Part shown: one piece after another, positions 13,714 to 25,916 of the stretch
Layout of the letters: every line of letters starts with the position of its first letter
Position numbering within the stretch: position 1 is the stretch's first letter
Assembly (NCBI RefSeq): GCF_901933205.1
Contig: NC_044577.1
Coordinates: forward strand, 6,583,321-6,647,320
Origin: Camarhynchus parvulus
Taxonomy: Eukaryota > Chordata > Aves > Passeriformes > Thraupidae
Length of the DNA: 64,000 bases
Direction: 5' to 3'
Notes under the pieces: generated by a model
Database searches by the model: none
Told to the model about the DNA's origin: nothing
Seen by the model: only the letters and a program-made list of their open reading frames with translations
Program-made: the position numbers and the translations under genes

Positions 13714-14303
13714 CAATGCCCAGTGCCTGGGGCAGAGCTGTGCTTTCTGTGCCCCCTGTTCACTGCCCAGTGTTTGGGGAGAGCTGTGCTCTCTGTGCCC
13801 CTGGGCACTGCCCAGTGCTTGGGAGAGCTGTGCTCTCTGTGCACTGCCCAGTGCTTGGGAGAGCTGTGCTCTCTGTGCCCCTGTGCACTGCCCAGTGCTT
13901 GGGAGAGCTGTGCTCTCTGTGCCCCTGTGCCCTGCCCAGTGCTTGGGAGAGCTGTGCTCTCTGTGCCCCCTGTGCACTGCCCAGTGCTTGGGAGAGCTGT
14001 GCTCTCTGTGCCCTTGGGCACTGCCCAGTGCTTGGGAGAGCTGTGCTCTCTGTGCACTGCCCAGTGCTTGGGAGAGCTGTGCTCTCTGTGCCCCTGTGCA
14101 CTGCCCAGTGCTTGGGAGAGCTGTGCTCTGTGCCCCCTGTGCACTGCCCAGTGCTTGGGAGAGCTGTGCTCTCTGTGCACTGCCCAGTGCTTGGGAGAGC
14201 TGTGCCCTCTGTGCACTGCCCAGTGCTTGGCAGAGCTGTGCTCTCTGTGCCCCCTGTGCACTGCCCAGTGCTTGGGAGGGAGCGCTCTCTGTGCCCCCTG
14301 TGC
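13714..14303. repeat. GC-rich minisatellite, 36/44/45-bp units, about 14 copies
   Basis: The core of each unit runs from 'cactgcccagtgcttggg' to 'agagctgtgctctctgtg' (36 bp in total). Most units carry a further 8 or 9 bases, 'cccctgtg', 'cccttggg' or 'ccccctgtg'. Unit starts are at 13,714, 13,761, 13,806, 13,842, 13,886, 13,930, 13,975, 14,019, 14,055, 14,099, 14,142, 14,178, 14,214 and 14,259. The steps are therefore 47, 45, 36, 44, 44, 45, 44, 36, 44, 43, 36, 36 and 45. The first and last units are degenerate; internal units are nearly identical, which points to recent homogenisation. The unit contains no stop triplet in any frame, so long open frames (about 144-289 codons) run through it on both strands. 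They mix frames between unit lengths and show no domain, so I do not call a gene. Length polymorphism between individuals is likely. Confidence 0.96.
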
Positions 14304-17300
14304 TGAGTTGGCTCCTTGGGGGTGCTTTTATCCAGAGCCCACTGCACCATACTTCACAACAACAGCTCCTCTGTGCTTCTTTTGCTGTCTGTGCACCCAG
14401 GTCCCATGGGTAAATCTGCGCTCTGCTGAAATATCTTTTCAGAAGACCTCAAAATTTTCTTCTCTACTGCGGCCCAAGAGTAGTGAGTTAACTGTTTCTG
14501 GTGGCTGCTACTTGTTGCCTTTCAGCCACTGACAAAAGCATGAAGACATTATGATGCTTCTGACTGACTTTTAGCTTGCTGTTTTGAATTAATGTGTGAC
14601 AGGAAAATAAAGAATCCACTACTGTAATTGCTTTGAAACATCACTTTGGATTTAGAAAAATAAATATACCAGTGGATTTCTTGAAGACATCAATGTCATT
14701 AATAGAATTTATACAGGACTTTCTTGGTGTCTTGTGCTTTCCTAATTTGTGTTGGGACAATTCATTAAAAAGAATAATGTCATATTTCTGTGATGCCTCT
14801 ATAAATCCTGTATAATCTGCCAAGTAATAGATCTTATTTTAATTCCAAGAGTAGATTTCTTCTGTATTATTTCATTATAAAACTCTTATACAACTCGATA
14901 TCAAAATTAAATTAGTTAAATGTTATTAATGTTTCTTCTTTCCTGAAAGTGAATTGTGAACTGCCTGTTTCAGTTTTAAACTTCTGCCTTGGAGAAAGTT
15001 AATTTCATTAAAACAGTTCTGATGCATCTTTTGGCCGATAAGTGATGAAATCACTCTGAATCTCGAGGGAGAAATCCTTATGATCAGCCACAAACTAAAC
15101 AAGTGTTATAAACATGTTTAATACCAGAGTTAAAAGGGGATATTTTAAAATATCTTACAAATCCTACTGTCTTTACAAATCCCATCCTTGCTGCAGGATC
15201 CTTTGTAATTAGTTATCCTAAGAACCTTTCAAAAATACTCTGTTTAAACTTTTATTGCTGTTATTTCATCTTTTGCTTCATTGGCACAACATCAGCGTTG
15301 GTGAGTGGCTGCTACATATTCACTTTGATAAGTCAATGTAGTCATAGAATAAGAGGATGGCCTTTATTCCCAGAGAATTCTTCCTAGACCTTATCTGTAC
15401 TGCCTCATGTGCCGGACTGCAACTACTGGGAAACTGAATAGGTGTTATTTGGGGTATTCTTTCTATTGAATTACTGTCTCCTACTTGAATGTTTGTTTTT
15501 AATATTAGCAAATGGATTTTAGTCACTGTGCAGTCACTAGGGCTCTGATCCTGAGAAATGTTGGATGTAGTGAACTTGGGAACAACTGTAAGAGAAATTA
15601 GGAAGATCTACATATCAGCTGAATGTTATCTATCAAAAATTTCAGCTTTATACATAAGAATTTTTTTTCTTATGGTTTCCCAAAACAAAGACAAGCTGGG
15701 TATGATTATAAGGAGTCTAAGTTCCAAATAATATAAAGAGGAAAATACTCTTCAGTCATAGGGCTAAGCTAATTACATTTACCGTGGAAAGCATGAAAAA
15801 TGAAAACCAGAAAGTAAATTATAATCAAAGAGATGAATCCCTGTCACAATCTGATGGCCATGAGAAATAGCTTAGTTTCGGGTAGAAATCTTAACTGCTC
15901 TTGTAAGTAATTTTCTATATTTTAAGGTATTAATGAATCTTTCCAAAAGTTTTAAAGTTATTTAAGTCAGCTCTTTGTTGTCAATTTATGGGGCCACAGA
16001 ATGCTGTGTTTATGATATACTCACCCATATAAGTCAATTGTATTGAAGAGACTTTTTTGTGCTACACTTGCAAAAATTCTGGGAGCAGCCCCAGCTCCAA
16101 GTGCACTTCCTACCATTGTCATAAATCACTAGCTAGATGTTTTGCCTTACTTGGGAAATTCTTTTGTAAATCAGTGACTACACTAAAATCTATTGCTTAT
16201 GAAAGTACAGTGAGAGCTGTGCTCTGAGGATTTTAGTTGCTCTGGAAGTCACACAACATATTTAGTTTCTTCCTCTCCATCCAGTTTGCGTGATATTTGA
16301 GTTTTGTAATTATTGATGCTTCAGTAGTGACCTTGGAGCAGCCTAGGGTTGGTTAATTTTGTAATAAAACACTCTGATTATATTTTTTTTAACTCTTAAC
16401 ACATCTTCTGTCTATTTTGAAAGGTAGATTGTTTTGCTGTGAAATGGCTTTTAGTTACAAAGTTATGCAGATGTAATTTTGAGTTTAAAACTTTCATTTC
16501 TTTGTTGGGTGATTTATAAATTTGTCCAGCACGATTAAATCTTAGATAAGAAGGGTTCTTGGCAGGTGTTGTCATTGTACAAATGAAGTTTGATATTTGT
16601 TCATTTAGTATTTGACTGTGTTGAGAGGGGGTTATAGAAATCAGAAACATGAACTAATCACAGTTGATCAAGTTTTTAGATCAAAGTTCCTGTAAGTCCA
16701 GCTATTTTTCCTGCTGTATTTCTTTTGAACTAAGCCTGAATCCTACAAAGTCCTCATTGCTATTTTAGTGAAGTATGAACAGTAAAAGTAGAATTGAAGT
16801 GTTTTAAAGTTTTTTCAATTATTAATAGATGTGATTGACATTGGGAATCTTCACTGATAGGTTTTTAACTGTGACAAATTGTTTTCTCAGTTGTATTTGT
16901 GCATTTCTCAGCACATATTTAACAAATATAATGTATTTAATTAATCATAATTCATTAATTAGCAGGTGCAAAAGTGCAGAACCAGTGCAAATGAGGAAGC
17001 ACTAGCACCCAGAATCATTGAGTCAGAAAGATGGAAGATCTTGGAACATACTTCAGAATAAATTTTGATGGACATAAAAAGTGCCCTTTATAGTATCTTG
17101 GGTTTTCATACTCTGGATATATCACTGATCAGAGAAAGCAAATATTCCTTAGGACTTGTTTTCATTGAGATAACAACAATTCCTGTTGATCTCAAGCTTT
17201 TCCCACTCTGTTTCCACAGTGCTTGTAGGGATATTGTTGTAACCTAAGACAAGTTGTTTTCCATAGAGAGGAATGTGTTTTATCTGTGACTTCACACATG

Positions 17301-18499
17301 CAAGCATTTCATGATGTATTTGTAGATTCATTGAGAGTAGATATTGACAAAAAGAAAGATAGGTTCAGGCCATTAGAATATGATTCCCAGAGCTTCAAAC
17401 AGTACAACTCTGTTCCTGATGGTGATTTCAGGGGCTGTCAGACTGCCTGCTCTCTGTGCTGTACCAAGCAGTTTAAATCATTACACAGTATTTATTAACA
17501 AGGATCTCTCCACAGGGGAAAATAACACCTTCTGAGAACATTGTGAACCTTACAATGTCTTGACAGACACTATTTTCAAAATACATGTTTCAAATGAAAC
17601 TAAGAAAAATGAAATGGTAACCTAGGGATCCTCCGTAACTTGAAAATGTCAGGTATAATTTCACATGTTTACATGTTCTGCATCTCTTTTGTCAAGCATC
17701 AAAGCTTTGACACTAACAGGATAACTCCACTGCCAGTGTAACTTACCAGTAACAATTTTTGAAAAAAAATATGGATAGTAATAAATTTTAAAAACCTGTT
17801 TCTGCAACTTCTGAGGATTCTGTAATTCCTCTTTATCCTCCTAGGCAGGAATGGAATGTATAATGAAAAAATATAGAAGACTTTTCCAGAACAGAGGTTA
17901 TTGAAATGAGCCTTCAAGTTAATTATTTCATTCATTAGCACTGCTTCACATTCATGGGAAAATTGGTACCTTAAAAAAAATGTCTTTCGTGGTTCTGCTG
18001 TCAACTCTAATGCCTTTTAATGTAAATGTGAAATGGTGCATCTAAGAAGCAGCATCTGATCCAAATCCTCCATGGGACTGAAATCATCAGACTGTGACCT
18101 GCTGCTTTATTATCTCAGAGGACTGCTAGTAAGAAAATGTCAAAGTAAGGAATGGGAAATGTAAAGCTTTGCTGGCAGGATAAGCCTGAGGCTTAGTGAT
18201 GAACTCTGCCTTTTCATTCAGGCTCTGAGCTGAAAGTTTCTGTTCTTAAGAAAATACATTTATTTCTAAAATAATTCTTCGACAATATTTTTTCTGAAAT
18301 TGAAGCATTTCCTTCCCATGTTTGCACTGTTCCCTCTCATAGAAAATCAATTGGTCAGGTAAGTACTTTTCATTAGAGCCAGATTTAATATTAATCAGAG
18401 GGCAAGCATGGTTCTGTGAGCTCAGCTGGGTCACCTGGGCTCATTTCATACCAGGCCTGCAGCAGTACTTTACCTTATGCTTAATTTTATCACAAAATA
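14304..18499. other. AT-rich non-coding DNA, no gene seen
   Basis: About 4.2 kb after the minisatellite with no supported gene or clear repeat. At 17,012-17,045 there is a weak likeness to the 3' end of a minus-strand CR1 ('agaatcattgagtcagaaag'), too short to call. AT-rich inverted wording occurs near 16,937-16,962. Confidence 0.55.
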
Positions 18500-18604
18500 T
18501 ATTCAATTCCTATTTTTCTTTCCTATTTGTCAAAAAGTATTCACTTCCTATTTTTCTTTCCTATTTGTCAAAAAGTATTCACTTCCTATTTTTCTTTCCT
18601 GTTT
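18500..18604. repeat. 38-bp tandem repeat, about 2.6 copies
   Basis: The unit runs from 'ttcctatttttctttcctat' to 'ttgtcaaaaagtattcac'. It starts at 18,507, 18,545 and 18,583, exactly 38 bases apart. Copies are nearly identical, with one change (a to g) in the last partial copy, so the duplication looks young. The unit is T-rich on the plus strand and has no coding potential. Confidence 0.95.
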
Positions 18605-19874
18605 CAAATGAAAAAAAAAAGCCTCCATGAGGTGGATGAAAGGGGCAAATATTTTTAAACCACTTCTTCTTAATTATTTTAATGGAAATCCTTATAGTAG
18701 AGAGTAGGGAGAAGCTGGGTTCTTTCATCTGCCTTTTTCCTAGAGCATTTCCCAATATATGGGCAATTAATACTGCAAATTAATGCTTCATTTCCTCATC
18801 CTATAGGCCAAATATGAACAGTGGTGGCACAAGTCCTTTTTGATAGTACTAGTGTTTTACAGCAGAGCTTTTTTATCTTTAAATTTCAGAAGAGGGGCAC
18901 CAAATATCACTGAGGGGACAGTGTAATTTTGATGAAACTCCTCTGACATGGTAATTTTGGAGGTTAAGGCATCTTGTTTCATTGCCATTGTACCTGGGGG
19001 TTTGGAAATACATCTCTGTGTCACCTGTTACACTGAAGTCATTGTCTCACAGGTGCAAATGCGCTGACCTAAAGCTTTATTCAAGGCTGGAGTTAGAGAC
19101 TGAATGTTGCATGGTTGTCTGTTATCTGTATCATATTTCTGTAGTGATAAGACTTGGAGAAATTTAGTACTCAGGGAGATCACCTGTGGCTGCCCTGTTG
19201 TTCAGAATACCTTTGAAGCAGTCTCATGATAACTTTTGCATAATTGTTATTAGCAAAAGTAAACCAAACATTTTACTACTGTGAAGCTGAATGAATATAA
19301 AAGGCTTATTTAATCACAGGTTAGCATTTAAGAGTACAGGTAACTGTTGAGAACCTGTAGTTGTGCAATTCTGGTTGGAAATTCAGCAGGATTTCTAGCA
19401 TTATTTTTTTCTGCCAAAATCAGACATACAAAAGACCACCTCTCTCCAGCTATTGCACTGCTGATACTGTTTGGATCCAGTAAATGTGAAAAGTATGGTA
19501 AAGCAACACTCAGCAGCACTTCTGTACCTTCCTGCCTTTTGGGATTCCTTAGTCTCACTCAGAACTGGTTTCTCCAGATACGGAAAATTATTACTATCGG
19601 AAAAGGATGGGATACTGGTGTATTTTTCAGTGTCCCAAAACCTAGTCTTATGGGAATTTGGTTTGAATATTTATTCTTAGGCTTCTTGGCTGTGTACTTT
19701 TCCATGTGAAGTTGAATTTGCAGTTGGTAAATATTTCAGAGATCTAAACAAAGACCTAAAGTTTCAACAAATAGTATCTAATTTAGCAGTTGCAATCTTG
19801 AAAGGCACAACAAAGTATTAAGGATTTATCTTTCAGACCACAGCTTTATAATACCCTGACCATAATGCTCAACA
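18605..19874. other. AT-rich non-coding DNA
   Basis: An A run lies at 18,610-18,620. A plus-strand open frame of 120 codons (19,347-19,709) has no recognisable domain, no codon bias I can see and no relative I can name, so I treat it as chance. Nothing else is apparent. Confidence 0.5.
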
Positions 19875-19952
19875 CTAAATAAAAAAGCAAAAAACAAACA
19901 AAACAACAACAACAACAACAAAAAACCAACACAACAAAAAAAACAAACAAAT
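19875..19952. repeat. A-rich (CAA)n / (CAAA)n low-complexity tract
   Basis: The plus strand carries 'aaaaaagcaaaaaacaaac' followed by five to six 'aac' units, then more 'caaa' blocks, ending near 'aaacaaacaaataa'. Tracts of this type are length-unstable. It could be an old poly-A tail, but I see no retroposed gene upstream of it. Confidence 0.85.
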
Positions 19953-20617
19953 AACTTGCTGTAGGCATTATCTTTCTGAAGCTGATTTTTGACAAGATAT
20001 TTTGTTATTAATGCTCTGTTTGGAGAATTTTCTGTTACATCAGTTTGACTTGGATTTGAACTCAGTTCCAGAGGTGAATATTCAGTGCTGCAAAGTGAGT
20101 GCTCCACCCAATGCACTGATTATTCAGGTTCAAGAGATTTCTTTTCCAAATTTTCCACCCAATGTGTAGGGACAGAACACTGGGGATGACACAACTACTT
20201 TCTGTATTTGTGGGAACTGTTGCTATGAGCAGATCCTAGTCCCATATGTAATGTTTCATTTTCAGAAAACAAGAAAAACTAACAACTCTTCACACACCAC
20301 CCAAATAACAAAGAATTACTTATGACTGTTTTAAAATCATTTAAGAGAATTTGATTGCTTGATAACCCCAAAGCAACTTGAAGATGTTAACTTATTTGAT
20401 AACCTGTGCAAATGCTCCTGTCTCAGACTGAGCCCTCACAGCAAAAAAAAAAGTTGGACTTATAAACTCACATAATTCTTGCTTTAGCTGATGGATTTAG
20501 TAGCCAGAGTTAGAGAAATGTCCTTTTCTTATCAGTACTTACTCCTCAGACCATGGTTGTCAAGATGTGTCATTGTCAAAACTCTGAACTTAGCTGAGCA
20601 AAATGCTGAATTATTGC

Positions 20618-20635
20618 CATCTTAAATTTAAGATG
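20618..20635. other. Perfect 18-bp palindrome
   Basis: 'catcttaaatttaagatg' equals its own reverse complement. It lies about 50 bases before the CR1 tail at 20.7 kb. It could form a small cruciform or be a dimeric factor site, but chance in AT-rich DNA is a fair explanation. Confidence 0.9.
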
Positions 20636-20679
20636 TCCAGGTGGGTTGAGCTGAGTAAAGAGAAATCGTGGATCAGTGG

Positions 20680-20825
20680 ATTATGTGCCTTGGAGATGGG
20701 CAAAACCCAGCCAGACAAGGCCCTGGACAGCATACTCTGTTGATGCTGCTTTTACAGGCCAATTGAACTTAAATGATCTTCATAAGTCCCTTCCAACCTC
20801 AACCATTCTGTACATCTGTGATTGG
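20680..20825 (+). mobile_element. CR1 LINE 3' end, 5'-truncated
   Basis: The wording follows the classical avian CR1 3' end in plus orientation. A 'ccttggagatgggcaaaacc' segment is followed by 'cagccagacaaggccctgg', then 'gatcttcataagtcccttcc', and the family's 'aacctcaaccattctg' close. The terminal 8-base repeat (consensus attctgtg) survives only as 'attctgta catctgtgatt'. Only the last 145 bases remain, as usual for CR1, which is normally truncated at the 5' end. It is diverged and has no coding capacity. Confidence 0.82.
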
Positions 20826-23299
20826 GTTTTTTTCTGTATAATTGAATTATTATTTTTCCTTGCACAGGAATATGTGAAATTACACGTCATCCTTGCACTG
20901 TGCATCTGGTGTTATGCATAAAAGTAATGTGATGGAGATGGAGAAGTAAGTAAAAAGTTCATTGGTAAAACATGGTTACATTTTAGCATCCAACTTCTTT
21001 ACCTTCACAGAGTTTCAATGTCCAAGATATTTGAGGTGATGTTATCCTCTCAGAGGGGCCTTTATAGAGATATACTTGCATGAAGGCCACAATACCTGTT
21101 TTCATACACCCAATTTTAACATGCTTGGCCTTGAACCTGAAATACTTCTCGAAAAGCAGAATTAGTGACTTACCTTTGTACAAAAGGAGAGCCTGTAGAG
21201 ATGACCTTGGAAATTGCAATAATGGACATGTCTTTCAGTAATGCTTTGGAAAGCAAAAGTGTGCTAATAGAGGGTGCTATTTGCTAATTGTCATAATTGG
21301 TCTAATTTTGTTCATTATTTAGTACTAAATCCAGGAGAAAGAGAAGAAAAATGGTTGATGAATGTAATTTATGGACTAGAACCTAAGCATTTAAGTTGTC
21401 TGAATATAATGTTTTAATGTGAGGTCTTGATGTTAGTCCTTTTTTTAAATAATTCTGTTAAAAGTTTGACAAGTTACCTTGTGATTTGGATGTCTCAATG
21501 GAAACTCTGTGATCTGTATAAACATTATTAAAAGAGGGAAATGACAGATTCTCCCTACTCACCAATGACAATTTTAATATTCCTTCACAATATATCTTTT
21601 GGCCACTGGTGTAATTTTAATCTTGGGATATCCTTCACTCTTCTTTCTGCATGTATTTTAAATGGTCTCTTTAGTTGAAGTTTACTTTAGCACTGCATCA
21701 ATTAAAGGGCCATTAAAAGTAAGAGTTGCACTGTATCTGGTAAATTTAGGTAAAGAGGATGCTAGTTCTGACAGTGGTTTATTCTTTCAAGGATGTTAAA
21801 AAGTTACAATTTTAAGCAGTTTTTTATATTGAGTTCCAGTATTTTGAAACACAGTATACTAAAAAAAAATTGGAATAGTTATTTTTAAAACAATAGTTGC
21901 TTGTCTTTAATTTCAGCTAAATATTAATTTTCATCATTCCACTTCTAGAAATGTCACTGAAATAAGAAATATATTTCATGATGTTTTGTTTTTTGTAATT
22001 TAATTTTTCTAAAAGTCCTCCATTCCAAACTCCTATTTTCAGTATCAGACTGTGGGCAAAATGGGATCAATGCCAGAAATCATGAGGTAAGACAAATAGG
22101 CTATTCAGAAGTATTTTGAATTTATTTTTGATGTCTGAAATTTTGAATTTTTGGGATTAATGCTTAATGCAACCATCTTGGTTCTGGGTCTTGTGTGAGT
22201 TTCTTGGTTGGGCTTTGCATGAGAGGTTTGCACTGATTCTTAGATAAAGATGGTGTTTCTGAGCTAAGCTTAAATTTCTACAACCATGGACTGGCTGGAG
22301 TGGAATAGGGCTGAGAAATGTCTCTTCTAATTGGAATGAGAAAAGTCTAAGGAGCTGAAATACAGAAGTTAGGAAGAGGTGCCTTTCTTTTCTTTTTCAG
22401 TGGTTTCTGAAATGTCAGATATATTTCTCTTAGGATGTACTTATTAACTGGGAAACATGGAGATATATTTAAATAAAGTTACTACAGAATTTTCAGCCTG
22501 TTGCAACAGATTAAGCTCAGACCTTTGCCCAAGAAGTTCTGCCAGAGAGTGCCTGAGGCTTTGCTAAGGGAAATACTGGCTGATGCCAGCAACAGCAGAG
22601 TGGTAGGAGGCAAAAGTTAAAGAGAGTGGGGAAAAGGCAAGTTATCCCCGCAAAATCTCTAACAAAAACATCCTACAGATCACACTCCCCCACCAGAGCC
22701 TGGAGCTCTAGTTGCATCTTCTTGGTATCCTTACCCAAAATGAGTATGATGAGGCAAATGAGGATATTTGGAGGGAAGGAGTTACAGGAAAATTAATATA
22801 CAGCCAGCTGGGGTGGGCTCCTCTAGGTTTGATAGCAACTGTTGAAACCTGACAAAAAGTGTGAAATAACGATTAACAGACAAGTTGGTTTCTTTCCATC
22901 CCATAACTGCAAAGAGAAGTGACAGCTTGAGGCTTCACTTTGCTATCCTTGTGTTGCTTAAGATGGCAAGAATTTTTGCTGGTTTCTTGATAAGTCAGTT
23001 TTCAAATACATTTAATGCTGTCCCTTTTTCTAGTATATTACAGAAGGTGGGCAATCAAGGAAGGAATGAATTGTGCCCTATAATATCCAGTGTCTGTAGA
23101 GCAGATCTCAAGTGTGGAAGTACACTTTGAGGAATATAAACCACCTAAATTTCAAAGTGAAACTAGCAGTTAAAAATGGTCAGTTGGACCAAGATGGGGG
23201 GTGTGGGAGAGAGGAAACAGTTCTTTTGATCAGACTTCACTGCATCTTTTAATTATACAGGCCTAACATAATCTAGTATTTTCCAGATTACAGCAGAAA
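20826..23299. other. AT-rich non-coding DNA, no gene seen
   Basis: About 2.5 kb with no supported gene, RNA or repeat. Open frames are below about 85 codons and unremarkable. Confidence 0.55.
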
Positions 23300-23343
23300 G
23301 TGTGTGTGTATATATATGTGTGTGTGTATATATATAACTATAT
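23300..23343. repeat. (TG)n/(TA)n microsatellite
   Basis: Alternating 'tgtgtgtgta', 'tatatatgtg', 'tgtgtgtata' and 'tatataacta' blocks give a compound dinucleotide repeat of about 44 bases. Such alternating purine-pyrimidine tracts are often length-polymorphic and can adopt Z-DNA or cruciform forms. Confidence 0.95.
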
Positions 23344-24709
23344 GGTTATATAGTATTTTTTAGATATTTTCCAGGTATTACTGAATGGTTTCAGCTCTAC
23401 ATTTTGTAATAATATTTTATTAATTGTTGTGTATAGATCATTGTCTCTTATGCTGGTGCTAAAGTCTGTCATGGTTAATTTCAGAAGTGATCTTTGAATA
23501 ACTTCTGATCTTGCAGTAAAATTCTCAGGTGCAGATGCTGCTCTGGTCACTGATGTGACTCATGGGGCTGAGCTCTCTGATTCATATCAACATTCCTGGT
23601 GGTGATTGCTTGTGGTGGGATGAATTGCCTTCACTGGTGCCTGATAAGGGAGCAGGTGTGAGTTTTAAGCAGCCTTAGTTAGGTGAGGCATGGCTGATTT
23701 GTTGAATGTCATGGCATGACTCTTCCAACCTGTGTCAAAATTTGAGCCTCAGCACAGGTATTTTATAAACAATCTCAACCTCTCTGTTTTCTGCTTCTAT
23801 GGAAGTTGTTCAAATGAAAGTGAATATCCCTAGATACATGTCCAAAATATTACATCCTATTCTCCCAGCATCCTGTTTTTGACAGTATCAGAAGTGTTTT
23901 GTTCTTAATGTAGATGAATAAGTTTCCTGCATAGAGACAGCCTCCATGAATAGAATATTTTTATTACCTTTCTCATTTGCTTTGTAATAGACCGTAAGAC
24001 CAGTGGGTCTATACCTTGGGTTGTGCTAATTTGATAGTACAAAATGGTTTACTAAGTTGCTGGGCAATAAGAATGTCTGAAAAAGTAACTTCAAAAGTGC
24101 TTTGTTGTACAGGGTGGTGATAATTTATGCATAGTTGTATATATTGGTTTTCTGCTTTGAGTTTTTAAGTTACTTATACAGTTTCCTCTTTGTTTGCAAA
24201 AATCAGCCACTCTTACTAAGAACCAAAATTAGCCATTCTTACCAAGAACCAAACTTGAATCCTTCAGATATCTAAAGCTGAACCTGCCAAGCCAGAGGTA
24301 GAAAGTTGTAGTTTGTTTGCTATTAGTGTGTCAGAAATGTTATAGTTATATAAATAAAAGTAGGCTATCAGCTACTAAACTGAGTTCTGAACTGCTGATC
24401 CACGTCAAGACACTAGAGTTTAAAAATATTTTAAGAGAATCACTAAATGCTGCTTTCTCCTGTAACTGCTTGGCATTTCTTTGACATTTGGATCATTAAC
24501 TGTCCTTTACAATGACCTTTGCTTATTGGTGAACAGAAATGGGCAATAGAGCTTTCCATAGACTTTTAAAGAACATTTTTTAAATCAGATCAAAAGTTAA
24601 TGACTTGTAAAGCTAAGTCATACATGAGTGATAATCACAATGGAGAAGAATCAGGGGAGTTCCTTATATTTTTTAAGTCCTGACCTTTTATTGGTTATTT
24701 ACATAAAAA
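23344..24709. other. AT-rich non-coding DNA
   Basis: No gene seen. A small 26-bp direct duplication lies at 24,205-24,256: 'agccactcttactaagaacc' is followed by 'agccattcttaccaagaacc' 26 bases later, with a few changes between the copies. Confidence 0.55.
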
Positions 24710-24786
24710 GCTACGAAACTCCTACAGCTGAACTGAACAATAAGGAACTTATGTCTTATTCTTCAGTTCAGCTATCAGTTTGTGGT
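24710..24786. other. Long near-perfect hairpin
   Basis: The left arm 'agctgaactgaacaataag' (24,726-24,744) pairs with the right arm 'cttattcttcagttcagct' (24,755-24,773) at 18 of 19 positions. The single C-C mismatch is at 24,738/24,761 and the loop has 10 bases. Beyond a small internal loop (cctac against atc), pairing resumes between 24,710-24,720 and 24,777-24,786, with one bulged G and two G-T pairs. The total is about 77 nt, a size and shape compatible with a microRNA precursor. It could equally be the remnant of an inverted repeat or a small palindromic element. No known microRNA seed is claimed. Confidence 0.6.
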
Positions 24787-25769
24787 GAAATTAAAAATAT
24801 GCTTTGAACAGCACTAGAATTTTACCAGCATCTGCAGACAACTTATTTTGCTCTGCATACTGTACCACATGGAAATATTTCTCTTGTTTTAATTTTCTTA
24901 AATAAAAAATTAAGCCATAATTATACTTGCTCCTTCAGCATGGAGAAACCTCACTATTAAGAAGAGTGCTTGTTTCATTTTCTGCCTGATATGCACCAAA
25001 GGAAAAAATAAAATCAGAGGTTGCATGTGCTCTGAAATATTCCTGTCAGTGTGACAGTCAACCCAGCTAGAGCACTGTCATGTCACGGGTCTTCTTTAGG
25101 TTAATACTACATCTAGAATGCATTTTTTTACAAAAATTGATCTTAATATTCTAGATAGAACTCAAGCTGAATATATACATAGAGACAACTGAATATATAC
25201 ATAAAGAGTGTGGGGTATTTGTATGTGTGGAATACATCAGTTTTGAGGATTTAAAAAGGAAAAAATGCATGTAGAAAACTGTAAGAGTAAAATCGGACTA
25301 CAAAGGTACATAACTTGTCCTCCCCAATAATAAGAAAAATCTCATCAGTAAATGTCTGATTATAACATGGGAAATTCAAGGTCATGTCAAGCTTAGTGCT
25401 AAAAATGGAAATGTAAGAGGAACCATTTCCTTCATGTTTTGTGTTTTGTTCATGTTGTGTTTTGTTTTTTCCCCAACATGGAGCTTTTTAGAGAAATATA
25501 TTTTCAAATATAATGTAATGCAAGTCAGGGTCATTTTGAGGTCATAAATGAAGATAAAACTATCATTGTGGTAGGCATATCAAATACAAAGATTGCTCTC
25601 ACTAAGGTTTTTATACTTGCGTCTGGAAGTTCTAGTTCAAAAAGAACCAAAGGGAAATGGAAAAAAAAAAAAAACAGATTAAAAAAAAGAGGCTATTAGC
25701 ATCTTTAGGACTCAGTGAAACATAAAAGTCTCCACTGTTCTGGATTTGGTGTCTGAGAGCCCTTCCTTT
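24787..25769. other. AT-rich non-coding DNA
   Basis: No gene seen. A 22-bp imperfect direct repeat ('ctgaatatatacata' at 25,167 and 25,189) and an A-rich tract near 25,660-25,690 are the only structures noticed. Confidence 0.55.
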
Positions 25770-25850
25770 AGAATTACTGAGTGGTTGAGGTTGAAAGGGA
25801 CCTGTTGAGATTATTTAGTTACGTGCCCCTACTCATAATGCAAAGATGAT
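25770..25850 (-). mobile_element. CR1 LINE 3' end, part A of a split copy
   Basis: In plus orientation 'gaattactgagtggttgagg' followed by 'ttgaaagggacctgttgag' is the reverse complement of the CR1 3' terminus. The match continues through the region that normally reads 'ccccctgctca', here 'gcccctactca'. It then stops near 25,848 and does not resume for about 440 bases. The rest of the same element appears at 26,320, so this is the 3' part of one interrupted copy. Confidence 0.78.
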
Positions 25851-25916
25851 TTTTTTCCTTTTCTTTTATATAACTTTAATGTATCCTCAGTATTCTTAGC
25901 ATATATACTTGTACTT

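Noticed and set aside
13578..14532. Long Cys-rich open frames across the minisatellite as a protein gene
   Set aside because: All six frames are open because the unit lacks stops. Mixed unit lengths shift the frame, and no domain or flanking coding sequence is seen.
17012..17045. Possible CR1 terminus, minus strand
   Set aside because: Only about 30 bases resemble the family; too short to separate from chance.
19347..19709. 120-codon plus-strand frame
   Set aside because: No domain, no splice context and no sign of conservation; expected by chance.
19875..19952. Poly-A tail of a processed pseudogene
   Set aside because: The tract is a CAA/CAAA repeat, and no gene-like sequence precedes it on either strand.
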